From JBBPYC01 sp038200275 (GTDB taxonomy: Bacteria; Pseudomonadota; Gammaproteobacteria; Burkholderiales; Burkholderiaceae_C), in NCBI GenBank assembly GCA_038200275.1, contig JBBPYC010000082.1, positions 62,001-126,000 of the forward strand: 64,000 nt of DNA, given 5' to 3'. A program made the position numbers and the translations under genes. The notes beneath the pieces are model-generated. The model made no database searches. It had not been told where the DNA came from and worked only from the letters and a program-made list of their open reading frames with translations. This document shows positions 17,302-25,481 of this stretch, in pieces (position 1 is the stretch's first letter; each line of letters begins with the position of its first letter).

Positions 17302-18117
17302 ATGAGGTTTATCAAATTTCGAACCGCCGCCGCGGTCACCGCGCTGGCCGGCGCCGGCATGCTGGCTGCCTGCACCACCGTGCAGACCACGCAGCCCGGC
17401 GCCATCGGCATTACGCGCACGCAGAGCATGGCGATCAGTGCGCAGCAGATCGATGCTGCAGCGAACAAGAGTTACGACGAAATGTTGGCCGAGGCACGCG
17501 CCAAGGGCAGGCTGAATCAAGACCCGGCGCTGGGTGCACGCGTGCGCGAAGTGTCGCGCCGATTGATCGCCCAAGTGGGCAGTTTCCGGCCCGATGCGTT
17601 GGCTTGGAACTGGGAGATCAACCTGTTCCAGAGCGACGAGGTGAATGCGTTCTGCATGGCTGGCGGCAAGATCGGTGTGTACTCCGGCCTGGTCACCAAG
17701 CTGAATTTGACTGACGACGAGCTGGCCGCGGTGATCGGCCATGAGATTGCGCACGCACTGCGCGAACACGTGCGCGAGCAGGTCTCGGCGCAGTACGCGC
17801 AGCAGATTCCGCTGCTGGTGCTGGGCGCGGTCACGGGAAGCGATGCGCTCACGCAGCTTGGCGGCATGGTCACCAAAGTCACGCTCGGGTTGCCGCGCAG
17901 CCGGCAAGCCGAACGCGAAGCAGACGACATCGGCGTGGAACTTGCGGCACGCGCGGGCTACGACCCCCGTGCTGCGATTTCGCTGTGGCAGAAGATGGCG
18001 CAAGCGGGCGACGCCACCGGGCCGGAGTTCTTGAGCACCCACCCTTCCAACGCAAGCCGGCAGCAAGACATCGCGCGCGCCTCGCAAGTCGTGATGCCGC
18101 TCTACCAGCGGCGTTGA
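17302..18117 (+). CDS. M48-family metalloprotease lipoprotein (LoiP/YggG-like)
   Basis: The 271-residue product has a lipoprotein signal (AGAGMLAAC), so it is probably anchored at the envelope. The zinc motif HEIAH lies near residue 150, and the third ligand is in the EREADDIGVELAARAGYDP segment near 205. This family degrades misfolded envelope proteins; LoiP acts at the outer membrane. Its stop overlaps an in-frame ATG of the aroQ frame (TGATG), suggesting the two are on one transcript. Confidence 0.9.
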   Translation: MRFIKFRTAAAVTALAGAGMLAACTTVQTTQPGAIGITRTQSMAISAQQIDAAANKSYDEMLAEARAKGRLNQDPALGARVREVSRRLIAQVGSFRPDALAWNWEINLFQSDEVNAFCMAGGKIGVYSGLVTKLNLTDDELAAVIGHEIAHALREHVREQVSAQYAQQIPLLVLGAVTGSDALTQLGGMVTKVTLGLPRSRQAEREADDIGVELAARAGYDPRAAISLWQKMAQAGDATGPEFLSTHPSNASRQQDIARASQVVMPLYQRR

Positions 18118-18146
18118 TGAGCAAGCCGCCGCAAGGCGCGCGCGCG

Positions 18147-18608
18147 ATGCAAATACTCGTGCTGCACGGCATCAACCTGAATATGTTCGGACAGCGCGAT
18201 CCGGCTCAGTACGGCACTGCCACGCTGGCCGACATCGACGCCCAATTGCAGGCGCTGGCCGACGAATTGGGCGTGCAAGTAGAAAGCTTTCAAAGCAACT
18301 TCGAAGGTGCGTTCTGCGAGCGGATTCACCGTGCGTTCCAAGACCGTGTGGATGCGGTGCTGATCAATGCCGGCGCCTGGACGCATTACAGCTACGGCGT
18401 ACGGGATGCGGTCGCGATCTTGAAATGCCCGGTGGTGGAACTGCACATGTCGAATGTGCATGCGCGCGAGGCATTTCGGCGCGAATCGGTGCTGGCCGAT
18501 ATCGTGATGGGCCAGATCTGCGGGTTCGGTGCTGATAGCTACCTCCTCGCGCTGCGTGCAGCCGTCTCGGCGGTGCAGCAGCGCGGTGCGGCCAACCCGG
18601 TGAAGTGA
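18147..18608 (+). CDS. aroQ: Type II 3-dehydroquinate dehydratase
   Basis: AroQ converts 3-dehydroquinate to 3-dehydroshikimate in aromatic amino acid synthesis. The 153-residue length and the motifs HGINLNMFGQRDP, then QYG with the catalytic Tyr, LINAGAWTHYSYG, and VELHMSNVHAREAFRRES with the catalytic His and Arg fit the dodecameric type II enzyme. I chose the ATG at 18147 because it gives the usual N-terminus (MQILVLHG). An ATG at 18117 overlapping the upstream stop would add ten residues and allow translational coupling. The stop abuts the stop of the convergent sco gene (TGATCA). Confidence 0.92.
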   Translation: MQILVLHGINLNMFGQRDPAQYGTATLADIDAQLQALADELGVQVESFQSNFEGAFCERIHRAFQDRVDAVLINAGAWTHYSYGVRDAVAILKCPVVELHMSNVHAREAFRRESVLADIVMGQICGFGADSYLLALRAAVSAVQQRGAANPVK

Positions 18609-19223
18609 TCAGCCGGCCTGCTTGAGCAGCAGCCGGATGTCGGATGCAAGCGCCTGCGGGTCGGTGCCGTAGCGTGTGTACAGCCGCAACCGGCCCTGCG
18701 GGTCATACAGGTACATGCCCGCCAAGTGGTCCATCGTGTAGCTGCCGGGCGACTTGCCCTCGACCTTTTTGTAATACACCTTGAAGTCTTTGGCCAGTGC
18801 GCTGAGCTGCTGTTCGTTCTCGGGCCGCAGCGCGACGAACTCGGGATCGAACGCGCTCACGTAGCTCTTCAGGTTTTCTGCGGTATCACGCTCAGGGTCG
18901 ACTGTGACGAAGATCGCCTGGAGCCGCTTGCCTTCGGCGCCCAGTGACTGTTTGACTTGGGCAAGTTCTGCCATCGTGGTCGGGCAGAAATCCGGGCAAT
19001 GCGTGTAGCCAAAAAACATGGCGACCACCTTGCCGCGGAAGTCGGCCAACGTGCGGGTGCGACCTTGTGGGTCGGCCAGCGCGAAGTCTTTCGCGTAATC
19101 GGCACCGGTCAGGTCGATTGCGCTGAACTGCGGCTTGTCTTCAGAGCAGGCCACCAGCATTCCTGAGGACAAGACGGCAACGCTTAGCAGCCCGATGCCT
19201 CGCAGCGCCGCACGCTTGTTCAT
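18609..19223 (-). CDS. SCO/SenC-family copper chaperone lipoprotein
   Basis: SCO proteins deliver copper to, or reduce the cysteines of, the CuA site of cytochrome c oxidase subunit II in the periplasm. The product of about 204 residues has a lipoprotein signal ending LVACS, a thioredoxin fold, the CxxxC motif in HCPDFCPTT and the conserved downstream His in MDHLAG. An in-frame ATG at 19277 would add 18 residues before the signal sequence and cannot be excluded. It closes the oxidase cluster, 78 bases after ctaB. Confidence 0.93.
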   Translation of the reverse strand: MNKRAALRGIGLLSVAVLSSGMLVACSEDKPQFSAIDLTGADYAKDFALADPQGRTRTLADFRGKVVAMFFGYTHCPDFCPTTMAELAQVKQSLGAEGKRLQAIFVTVDPERDTAENLKSYVSAFDPEFVALRPENEQQLSALAKDFKVYYKKVEGKSPGSYTMDHLAGMYLYDPQGRLRLYTRYGTDPQALASDIRLLLKQAG

Positions 19224-19301
19224 GCGGCTGCGCTGCGCAGGCAGCAGCCGATCGGCGGTTGGCGAGGAGGTTTTCATGTCGATCAGAGAAATGGGGTCCG
19301 G

Positions 19302-20210
19302 CTACAGCATAAAGTGATCCACCAGCAGCGCAGCGAACAGCACACTCAGATGGATCAACGAAAAGCGAAATGTCTTGCGCGCCAGCGCATCTGAGTAGTT
19401 GCGCCACAGCGCCAACGCATATCCGCAAAAACCAAGGCTCAACAACACAGCAAACGCGAGGTAGATCCAGCTGCTCATGCCGTAGATAAACGGCAGCAGG
19501 CAAGCCGCAAACAGGATCAACGTGTAGAGAAGCACCTGCAGCCGCGTAAATTCATTGCCGTGCGTGACTGGCAACATCGGCAGGCCCGATTTGCGATAGT
19601 CCTCCACCCGGTACAGCGCAAGCGCCCAGAAATGGGGGGGCGTCCACAGGAAGATGATCAAAAACAGGATCAGCGCCTGCGGGCTGACCGTGTCCGTCAT
19701 CGCAGCCCAGCCAAGCACTGGCGGCATCGCGCCGGACGCGCCGCCGATCACGATGTTCTGCGGGGTGAGCGGCTTGAGCAGCAAGGTATAGATCACCGCG
19801 TACCCCACGAACGTCGCAAAAGTCAGCCACATGGTTAGCGGATTCACCCAGACATACAGCACCACCGAGCCGGCCGCGCAGAGCAGCACTGAGAACAGCA
19901 GGGTTTGTCGGTCGCTCAAGGTGCCCCGAGCCGTGGGACGCCAAGCGGTGCGCAGCATTTTTGCGTCGATGCCTTTTTCAACCAGGCAGTTGAACGCCGC
20001 CGCAGCTGCTGCCACCAGCCAGATACCCAAGCACGCGATCAACACGAGCCGCACCTGCGGCAGTGTCGGCAAGCCGGGCAGTGCCAGCAGCATTCCAATC
20101 AGCGCGCAGAACACGATGAGCTGCACCACGCGCGGCTTGGTCAGCGCATAGAACTGCGCTGCGCGCGATGCGGGTGCTGCCGTCGGTGGCAAGGTCTGCG
20201 TGCTGCTCAC
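19302..20210 (-). CDS. ctaB: Heme O synthase (protoheme IX farnesyltransferase)
   Basis: CtaB/CyoE adds a farnesyl tail to heme B to make heme O, the first step to heme A. The 302-residue protein is an integral membrane UbiA-family prenyltransferase with about eight helices. The prenyl-diphosphate/Mg site is NCLVEKGIDAKMLRTAWRP at about residues 74-92, and the second conserved loop is around the YRVEDYRKSGLPMLPV segment. The GTG start overlaps the stop of ctaA by four bases (GTGA), so the two heme A enzymes are translationally coupled. Confidence 0.95.
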   Translation of the reverse strand: MSSTQTLPPTAAPASRAAQFYALTKPRVVQLIVFCALIGMLLALPGLPTLPQVRLVLIACLGIWLVAAAAAAFNCLVEKGIDAKMLRTAWRPTARGTLSDRQTLLFSVLLCAAGSVVLYVWVNPLTMWLTFATFVGYAVIYTLLLKPLTPQNIVIGGASGAMPPVLGWAAMTDTVSPQALILFLIIFLWTPPHFWALALYRVEDYRKSGLPMLPVTHGNEFTRLQVLLYTLILFAACLLPFIYGMSSWIYLAFAVLLSLGFCGYALALWRNYSDALARKTFRFSLIHLSVLFAALLVDHFML

Positions 20211-21433
20211 GACGTCGCTCCGGCGTCAATCCGCTTGCCAGCGACCGACACCATGGATTGTGCGGGCGCGGTCTGCCTTGCCCGCCTACCCACACTGGCC
20301 GTCAGCGCCCAGCTCAGCACCGCCACCAACGCTGCAGCGCCGCCCGTGTGCGCCACCGCTGCTGCCAATGGCCAGCCGAGCAATACGTTGGCAAGACCAC
20401 TGGCCAGCTGCCACAGTGCAATGCCGGCAAGCAGCCGCGCGGGACGCTGTAAAAACGCCACGCGGTTCAGTCGCCATGCAAGCAGCGCCAAAACAAGAAG
20501 CACCGGCAGCGCCATCCAGCGATGCACGACGTGGATCGCAGTCAACGCGGCAAAACCGATGGCACTGCCGTCCGGCATCAAACCAAGTGGCCGCCACAAT
20601 GTGAATCCCTGATCAAAGTCAGCCTGCGGCCACCACTGACCTTGGCATTTTGGGAACCCATCGCAAGCAAGCACCGCGTAGTTGGTGCTGACCCAACCGC
20701 CCAGCGCGATCTGCAACGTGACCAAGCCGAGTGCAATCCAGAGCAGCGCCCTCAAGCCCTCGCCCAACGGAACCGGTAACAGCTGCCGCCAAGCCAGGTC
20801 AGCGCGCGTGGCCTGCACCGTCAGCAACGCAACCAGCACCAACCCGCCCAACAAGTGCAGCGTGACGATCGCCGGAAACAGCTTCATCGTGACGGTCAGA
20901 GCGCCGAACGCACCTTGCAGGCACACCCAGCCGAAGGTCAGCAACGGCCACACGAGGCTGGGCGGGGCTTGCGCTGGCGGGCGCATCGCAGCCTGCAACT
21001 GGTTGCTGTGCGCTGCCTGACGGCGATGCCACCATGCAAGGCCGACCAGTGCAGCAATCAACGCGCCGACCCCGGTGGCCAGATAACGGTGCACCATCTC
21101 GATCCAGGCCTTGTGGTGCGTAACCGGGCCGGTGGGCTGCGCGGTTTGCGCAGCAGAGATGTCGGAGCGCGCGCCGATCGGACTCGCGTTCCCGTAGCAG
21201 CCCGGCCAGTCGGGACACCCCAGCCCGGAATCGGTCAGCCGGGTGAACGCGCCGAACAGCACCAGGTCGAAGGTCAGAAACAGCGTGAGCAGCGTCAGGC
21301 CATGCCGGCGCCTCTCTGGTGTCGCACCGCGCAGTCGCCACGCCAGCCAGCCGAGCGGTAGCAGGGCCAGCAACAGGCCAACCATCAGCAACTCGAACGC
21401 AGGCGTCAGGTCGTAAGCGGCAACGGCTTGCAT
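20207..21433 (-). CDS. ctaA: Heme A synthase (COX15/CtaA family)
   Basis: CtaA oxidises the methyl group of heme O to give heme A for cytochrome aa3. The 408-residue membrane protein has about eight helices, the conserved GAFTRLTDSGLGCPDWPGCYG region at about residues 60-80 and the heme-ligand histidines in MVHRYLA, TLHLLGG, VVHRWMA and AHTGGA. It is coupled to ctaB downstream and preceded by the SCO-like protein gene 42 bases upstream. Confidence 0.95.
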   Translation of the reverse strand: MQAVAAYDLTPAFELLMVGLLLALLPLGWLAWRLRGATPERRRHGLTLLTLFLTFDLVLFGAFTRLTDSGLGCPDWPGCYGNASPIGARSDISAAQTAQPTGPVTHHKAWIEMVHRYLATGVGALIAALVGLAWWHRRQAAHSNQLQAAMRPPAQAPPSLVWPLLTFGWVCLQGAFGALTVTMKLFPAIVTLHLLGGLVLVALLTVQATRADLAWRQLLPVPLGEGLRALLWIALGLVTLQIALGGWVSTNYAVLACDGFPKCQGQWWPQADFDQGFTLWRPLGLMPDGSAIGFAALTAIHVVHRWMALPVLLVLALLAWRLNRVAFLQRPARLLAGIALWQLASGLANVLLGWPLAAAVAHTGGAAALVAVLSWALTASVGRRARQTAPAQSMVSVAGKRIDAGATS

Positions 21434-21475
21434 ATAGCGGTCAACGAGCCGGCTGTGTCAGGGAACCAGCCATGC

Positions 21476-22192
21476 TTACGGTCGCCCCTCGGTATCCCAG
21501 GAAGACGACGCGCGCAGCACGCGATCCAGATCGCGCTTGATCTTTCCAGCCGCTTCGTTGTCCGAACCCGGAGGAAAACGCATCATCCAGTTGCCCAGCG
21601 GGTCGACCAGATAGAACTGGTCGCTCAGCTGCTGACCAGGGCTGGGTTTGAGCCAGCTGTCCAACGCTTCAGGAGCCACGCGCAGCACAGTGGCATCGTG
21701 CAAAGCCGGCAGCAACGCGGACCGCACGGGTTGCGCGTCGCTGACGAGCCAGACACGGTCGACCCGGTCCTTCTCGCGCCCCAGGGTCTCGCGCAACTGA
21801 CGCTGCAGATACAGATGACGCTCGCAGGTTGCGTCGCAATCGCCGCCAGCCACGCTGATGAACAACCACTGGCCGCGCAGGCTGCGCAGGTCGATAGGGG
21901 CACCGGGCTGGCCATCGGCTTTGATCGACAGAACTTCGACGGCTGGCAACGGACGCTGCGGGTCGATCAGCTCGCCGTAGTTGCGGCGCCCTTCAGGCCG
22001 CACCACGTAGTACGTGAAGTACGAAGCGATTACCGGTGCTGCGCAGATTGCCAGCACAGCCAACATGCGCCAACGCCCACCGCGCGTTCGACGGCGCAGG
22101 ACTTCAGGGTCCTGTTGCTCCTGCGCAGCGCGCGCTTGCTCCAAGCTGGGCAGGGCGTGCACCGTCAGGTTGAGGGGATGGTCTTCGGACAT
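21476..22192 (-). CDS. Membrane-anchored thioredoxin-fold SCO-like protein of the oxidase cluster
   Basis: The 238-residue product has a cytoplasmic N-terminus, one membrane helix at about residues 43-63 and a periplasmic domain. The domain contains GQWLFISVAGGDCDATCERHLYL, a CxxxC pair at the position used for copper in SCO proteins, and ends with a YLVDPLGNWMMRFPPG strand-turn typical of this fold. It is commonly annotated only as a transmembrane protein of the cox cluster. A role in copper delivery or thiol reduction for oxidase assembly is inferred from the fold and the position between SURF1 and ctaA. Confidence 0.75.
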   Translation of the reverse strand: MSEDHPLNLTVHALPSLEQARAAQEQQDPEVLRRRTRGGRWRMLAVLAICAAPVIASYFTYYVVRPEGRRNYGELIDPQRPLPAVEVLSIKADGQPGAPIDLRSLRGQWLFISVAGGDCDATCERHLYLQRQLRETLGREKDRVDRVWLVSDAQPVRSALLPALHDATVLRVAPEALDSWLKPSPGQQLSDQFYLVDPLGNWMMRFPPGSDNEAAGKIKRDLDRVLRASSSWDTEGRP

Positions 22193-22217
22193 CAGGGCAG
22201 AAAGAGAACAGAAAAAA

Positions 22218-23066
22218 TCATTCGGTGTCTATGCGTGCCGCAGCTGACCTGCGCGGAGCGACAAATTGATACCAGACATAGAGGTACGCAATCAGCACGC
22301 TCAATCCGAACCACTGAAACGCGTAGCCGTAGTGCTTCTCCACACCAGAACTGGCCTGCGGCCACTCCCGTAGCAGCGATTGCGACAAACCATCACGAGA
22401 CACCGAGGCAGCCGTGGCTGGGCTAATCGGCGCCATTTCACCAAATGACTGCGCAGCCAAGGTTTCCGGCGCCGTCTGCAATACAGACAACGGCAGCAGA
22501 TCAAGACGGGTTTCGCTTCGGTAATCCGCAAAGTCAAGATTTTGCCGGATGCGATCCCGCTCCACCCCTTCGAACTCGAATAGCTTGGGCGGCACGGGGG
22601 CGATGCGGCCCACCAGTTGGACGACACCGGTAGGCGTTGCGAGTTCTGGCAGTGCCGTGCGGTCCAGAAAATTGCGGACCACCCAGCCGCGCTGGACCAG
22701 AACGGCGGTGTTGCTGTGCTCAAGCAGCAGGGGCGTGAGCACATAAAAGCCGGGGCGGCCATGCATCTGACGGTTGTCCAGGAAAACCGTGAATTCGGGC
22801 ACAAAGCGGCCGCGCAACTCGACCGGCCGGTGCAGCACGTCTGATGGCTCGTCTTTCTGCGCAAGCAGCTCGACGTTGTGCAGCGGCGGCACCATACGCC
22901 GGGTCTCGACCGCATCCTGCAAAGCCTGTTTTTGAGCCGCACGCGACAGTTGCCAACGGCCGAGTGATGCAGTAGACAAAACCATGAAGACGGCCGCAAT
23001 CGTGACCAACCAGAAACGACCCCCCCGGGAACGTTGCTGCAAAGTCGGACGGATAATTCTCGGCAT
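22218..23066 (-). CDS. SURF1-family cytochrome oxidase assembly protein
   Basis: SURF1 proteins assist heme A insertion into subunit I. The 282-residue product has the usual two membrane helices, at about residues 18-36 and 248-265, flanking a periplasmic domain. Family marks are LGRWQLSRAAQK after helix 1, GRPGFYVLTPL, VLVQRGWV and YAFQWFGLSVLIAYLYVWYQ at the end. Its ATG lies head to head with the DUF2909 gene on the other strand, and both starts come from a single CATG at 23064-23067. Confidence 0.9.
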   Translation of the reverse strand: MPRIIRPTLQQRSRGGRFWLVTIAAVFMVLSTASLGRWQLSRAAQKQALQDAVETRRMVPPLHNVELLAQKDEPSDVLHRPVELRGRFVPEFTVFLDNRQMHGRPGFYVLTPLLLEHSNTAVLVQRGWVVRNFLDRTALPELATPTGVVQLVGRIAPVPPKLFEFEGVERDRIRQNLDFADYRSETRLDLLPLSVLQTAPETLAAQSFGEMAPISPATAASVSRDGLSQSLLREWPQASSGVEKHYGYAFQWFGLSVLIAYLYVWYQFVAPRRSAAARIDTE

Positions 23067-23283
23067 GAATTATCTTGTGGCGCTCGCGTTCGTCGCGATT
23101 CTGGGTAGCTTGGGTGGTGCGTTGTTTTTCATGATCCGAGGCGGCCGTGAAGCCGATGCACAGCAGAAAAGCCGCAACATGGCGCGTGCGCTGGCGTTTC
23201 GCGTTGGCTTCTCGGTGCTGCTGTTCATCTGCATCTTGCTGGCCTGGAAACTCGGATATGTGCAGCCGACCGGACTGCATTGA
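23065..23283 (+). CDS. DUF2909-type twin transmembrane small protein
   Basis: This 72-residue protein has two membrane helices at about residues 4-23 and 46-65 joined by a short basic loop, matching the DUF2909 'twin transmembrane' proteins found in betaproteobacterial oxidase clusters. Its function is unknown but its position implies a role in oxidase assembly. It is the only + strand gene of the cluster. The start codon overlaps that of SURF1, so its promoter must lie inside the SURF1 gene. Confidence 0.8.
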   Translation: MNYLVALAFVAILGSLGGALFFMIRGGREADAQQKSRNMARALAFRVGFSVLLFICILLAWKLGYVQPTGLH

Positions 23284-23332
23284 TTCGAGAGTTCTTTAGG
23301 ACCACGTTCCTTAGAAATTGGCGAACCAGAAA

Positions 23333-23356
23333 AAATGCCGCTCGCAAGCGGCATTT
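23333..23356. terminator. Bidirectional intrinsic terminator between DUF2909 and coxC genes
   Basis: AAATGCCGCT at 23333-23342 pairs perfectly with AGCGGCATTT at 23347-23356 around a CGCA loop. An A run precedes and T-rich sequence follows, so it can work for both convergent genes. Confidence 0.85.
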
Positions 23357-23416
23357 CTGTTTGGTGACAAGCCAGCAGAAGTCGTCGACCAAACTTTCAG
23401 CAGCCGAAAAACAAGT

Positions 23417-24301
23417 TCATAGCCAGTAGACCAGCACGTAGAGGCCAAGCCAGACCACATCGACGAAATGCCAGTACCAAGCCGCGCCTTCGAAGCCGAA
23501 GTGATGCTCGGTGCTGAAATGCCCTTTCATGAGCCGAAGTGTGATGAACAACAGCATCAGCATTCCGACAAACACGTGGAAGCCATGAAAACCTGTGAGC
23601 ATGAAAAACGTCGAGCCGTAAACGCCAGAGCTGAGCTTCAAGTTCAGTTCGCTGTAAGCATGGGAATATTCATAGCCTTGCACACACAGAAAAACAATAC
23701 CCAGGATAACCGTAGCCCACATGAAAAGGATCGTACGGGCGCGATTGCCATGCTGCAATGCGTGATGCGCGATCGTCAATGTGACGCCGGAAGTCAGCAA
23801 CAACGCCGTATTGATGGTCGGCAACCAAAACGGCCCCATCGTCTGGAACGGTTCGACCACTTGGGCCGGCGCAGCCGTGGCACCTGCTGCGATGCTGGGC
23901 CAGACGGCCTTGAAGTCCGGCCATATCAACGCGTTGTCCAGACTTCCAAGCGCTGGCACCGAATGCATGCGTGCCCACCAGAGCGCGGTAAAAAATCCGC
24001 CGAAGAACATCACTTCGGAGAAGATGAACCACGTCATGCTCCAGCGGTACGACAGCTCAATCTTGCGGCCGTATTGGCCGGTTTCGCTTTCACCAATCGA
24101 ATCAGAGAACCATTGATACAGCACACTTAACCACAACACCATGCCCAGCACGAGCGACCATTTGGCCCAGTCGTAACCGTTAATCCACAGGCCGGCACCC
24201 AGGAACAGAAAGAACATGCCGAGCGCCGCCATGGCCGGATGACGCGAGGGGCCTGGGACGAAGTAATACGGCGCCGCGGCCGAGCTGGTGGTCGAACTCA
24301 T
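23417..24301 (-). CDS. ctaE: Cytochrome c oxidase subunit III
   Basis: Subunit III of the aa3-type oxidase stabilises the core and the proton uptake path in the inner membrane. The 294-residue protein has seven helices and the conserved segments WSMTWFIFSEVMFFGGFFTALWWA (about residues 87-110), LLLTSGVTLTIAHHAL and, at the C-terminus, FTGFHGFHV-like TGFHGFHVFVGM and AAWYWHFVDVVWLGLYVLVYW. The ATG at 24301 gives the usual N-terminus; the frame to 24343 is longer without support. Confidence 0.95.
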   Translation of the reverse strand: MSSTTSSAAAPYYFVPGPSRHPAMAALGMFFLFLGAGLWINGYDWAKWSLVLGMVLWLSVLYQWFSDSIGESETGQYGRKIELSYRWSMTWFIFSEVMFFGGFFTALWWARMHSVPALGSLDNALIWPDFKAVWPSIAAGATAAPAQVVEPFQTMGPFWLPTINTALLLTSGVTLTIAHHALQHGNRARTILFMWATVILGIVFLCVQGYEYSHAYSELNLKLSSGVYGSTFFMLTGFHGFHVFVGMLMLLFITLRLMKGHFSTEHHFGFEGAAWYWHFVDVVWLGLYVLVYWL

Positions 24302-24373
24302 GAAAGTCACTTTCTGCGGAAGATGATCTGATTGTCTGACCAAACGGGGTGCATTTTCACAATGTCCACGAGA

Positions 24374-24643
24374 TCAACCGACGGCAGGCACGAGCCAATG
24401 CACCAACACCATCAGCACGATGACCAGGGCCACAACCGCTGCGATACCAGCGCCGATCCAGGCCAAGGGAGAAACCTGAACTGAGTCGCGCTCACGTGCG
24501 ACACCGCCGCGGATACCCAAAAACGCCCAACCGATCGCTTTCACCGGACCGAAAACGCTTTTTGGAGCCACAACCGTCCGAGCGGATGGTTGCCCGGGCG
24601 ATGCTTCACCCGACGTGTGGGGACCCGGTGCAGATGCCTTCAC
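24374..24643 (-). CDS. DUF2970 domain small membrane protein
   Basis: The 89-residue product has a Pro/Ser-rich N-terminus, then SVFGPVKAIGWAFLGIRGGVARERD, the signature of DUF2970, and one C-terminal membrane helix (about residues 62-84). It is a recurrent small partner of betaproteobacterial cytochrome oxidase genes with no known biochemical role. Its start overlaps the ctaG stop by four bases, implying coupled translation and a role in the same assembly step. Confidence 0.85.
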   Translation of the reverse strand: MKASAPGPHTSGEASPGQPSARTVVAPKSVFGPVKAIGWAFLGIRGGVARERDSVQVSPLAWIGAGIAAVVALVIVLMVLVHWLVPAVG

Positions 24644-25281
24644 GAGCCTGAACCGGCGTCGGTCGGCGACACCGATACCGCTGCAGTGCTCTCCGGTGCT
24701 GACGGAATTTTCCCGCCGACCTCGAAGAATGTATATGACAGGGTGATGGTGGTCACGTCCTTCGACAATTTGGGATCAATCACAAATGCAACCGGCCATT
24801 GCTTCTTTTCGCCAGCGTCAAGCGTGTATTGATTGAAGCAAAAGCATTCAACCTTGTTGAAATGCGCAGCAGCCTGACGCGGCGCATAACTCGGAATCGC
24901 CTGTGCCGCCATCCGACGGTTCTGCGTGTTCTGAAACTCATACATCACAGTCGCCAATTCGCCTGGATGGACTTTCAACGACGCCAGTGCCGGCTTGAAA
25001 TGCCATAAACCTCGGGCATTCGCGTCGAATTCGACTGTAATCGTGCGACTCGTGTCGACTTGGCTGTTGTCGGGCACAGCAGCAGCGGCGTTGCGCCCTG
25101 CTTTTCCGACGCCGGGCACTTCCCGCTCTGACAGTGCAAGGATATTGATGCCTGTGAACTCGCAGATCGCTTTGTAGATCGGCACCAGTGCATAGCCAAA
25201 GGCGAACATGCCAAAGGCGACTACACAAAGCTTCCCCACCATACGCAGGTTGTTGGCGTCGTTCACACGTTGTTTCGTCAT
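24640..25281 (-). CDS. ctaG: Cytochrome c oxidase assembly protein CtaG (Cox11 type)
   Basis: CtaG/Cox11 delivers copper to the CuB site of subunit I. The 213-residue protein has one N-terminal membrane helix (about residues 15-35) and a periplasmic domain. The copper-binding motif is in NKVECFCFNQYTL at about residues 140-152 (CFCF), and the YTFFEVGG end is typical. It lies between the 37-residue peptide gene and DUF2970. Confidence 0.95.
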   Translation of the reverse strand: MTKQRVNDANNLRMVGKLCVVAFGMFAFGYALVPIYKAICEFTGINILALSEREVPGVGKAGRNAAAAVPDNSQVDTSRTITVEFDANARGLWHFKPALASLKVHPGELATVMYEFQNTQNRRMAAQAIPSYAPRQAAAHFNKVECFCFNQYTLDAGEKKQWPVAFVIDPKLSKDVTTITLSYTFFEVGGKIPSAPESTAAVSVSPTDAGSGS

Positions 25282-25333
25282 CGACTTGAAGCAGTGGATC
25301 AGCTTGGCAGGGGCCGCACTGCGGTTCAGTAGC

Positions 25334-25447
25334 TTAAGTGGTTAGATAGACCGCGCGCACCATGAATCCGACAAACAGCACAACCGCTATCGTCAGAAGG
25401 ATCAACCCGAGGCGAAAATTTGCCTTTTTTTGTGTCGAAGTCATCAT
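25334..25447 (-). CDS. Cytochrome oxidase small assembly protein, 37 residues
   Basis: This short frame encodes MMTSTQKKANFRLGL followed by a single hydrophobic helix and ends VRAVYLTT. The position between ctaD and ctaG and the one-helix layout match the small assembly proteins annotated in Burkholderiales oxidase operons. The start could be either of two adjacent ATGs (25447 or 25444). It lies 35 bases after the ctaD stop and 53 before ctaG. The role in assembly is inferred from position. Confidence 0.75.
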   Translation of the reverse strand: MMTSTQKKANFRLGLILLTIAVVLFVGFMVRAVYLTT

Positions 25448-25481
25448 GGCAGGATGGTCAGTTGTTGCTAGCCAGTGCAAA

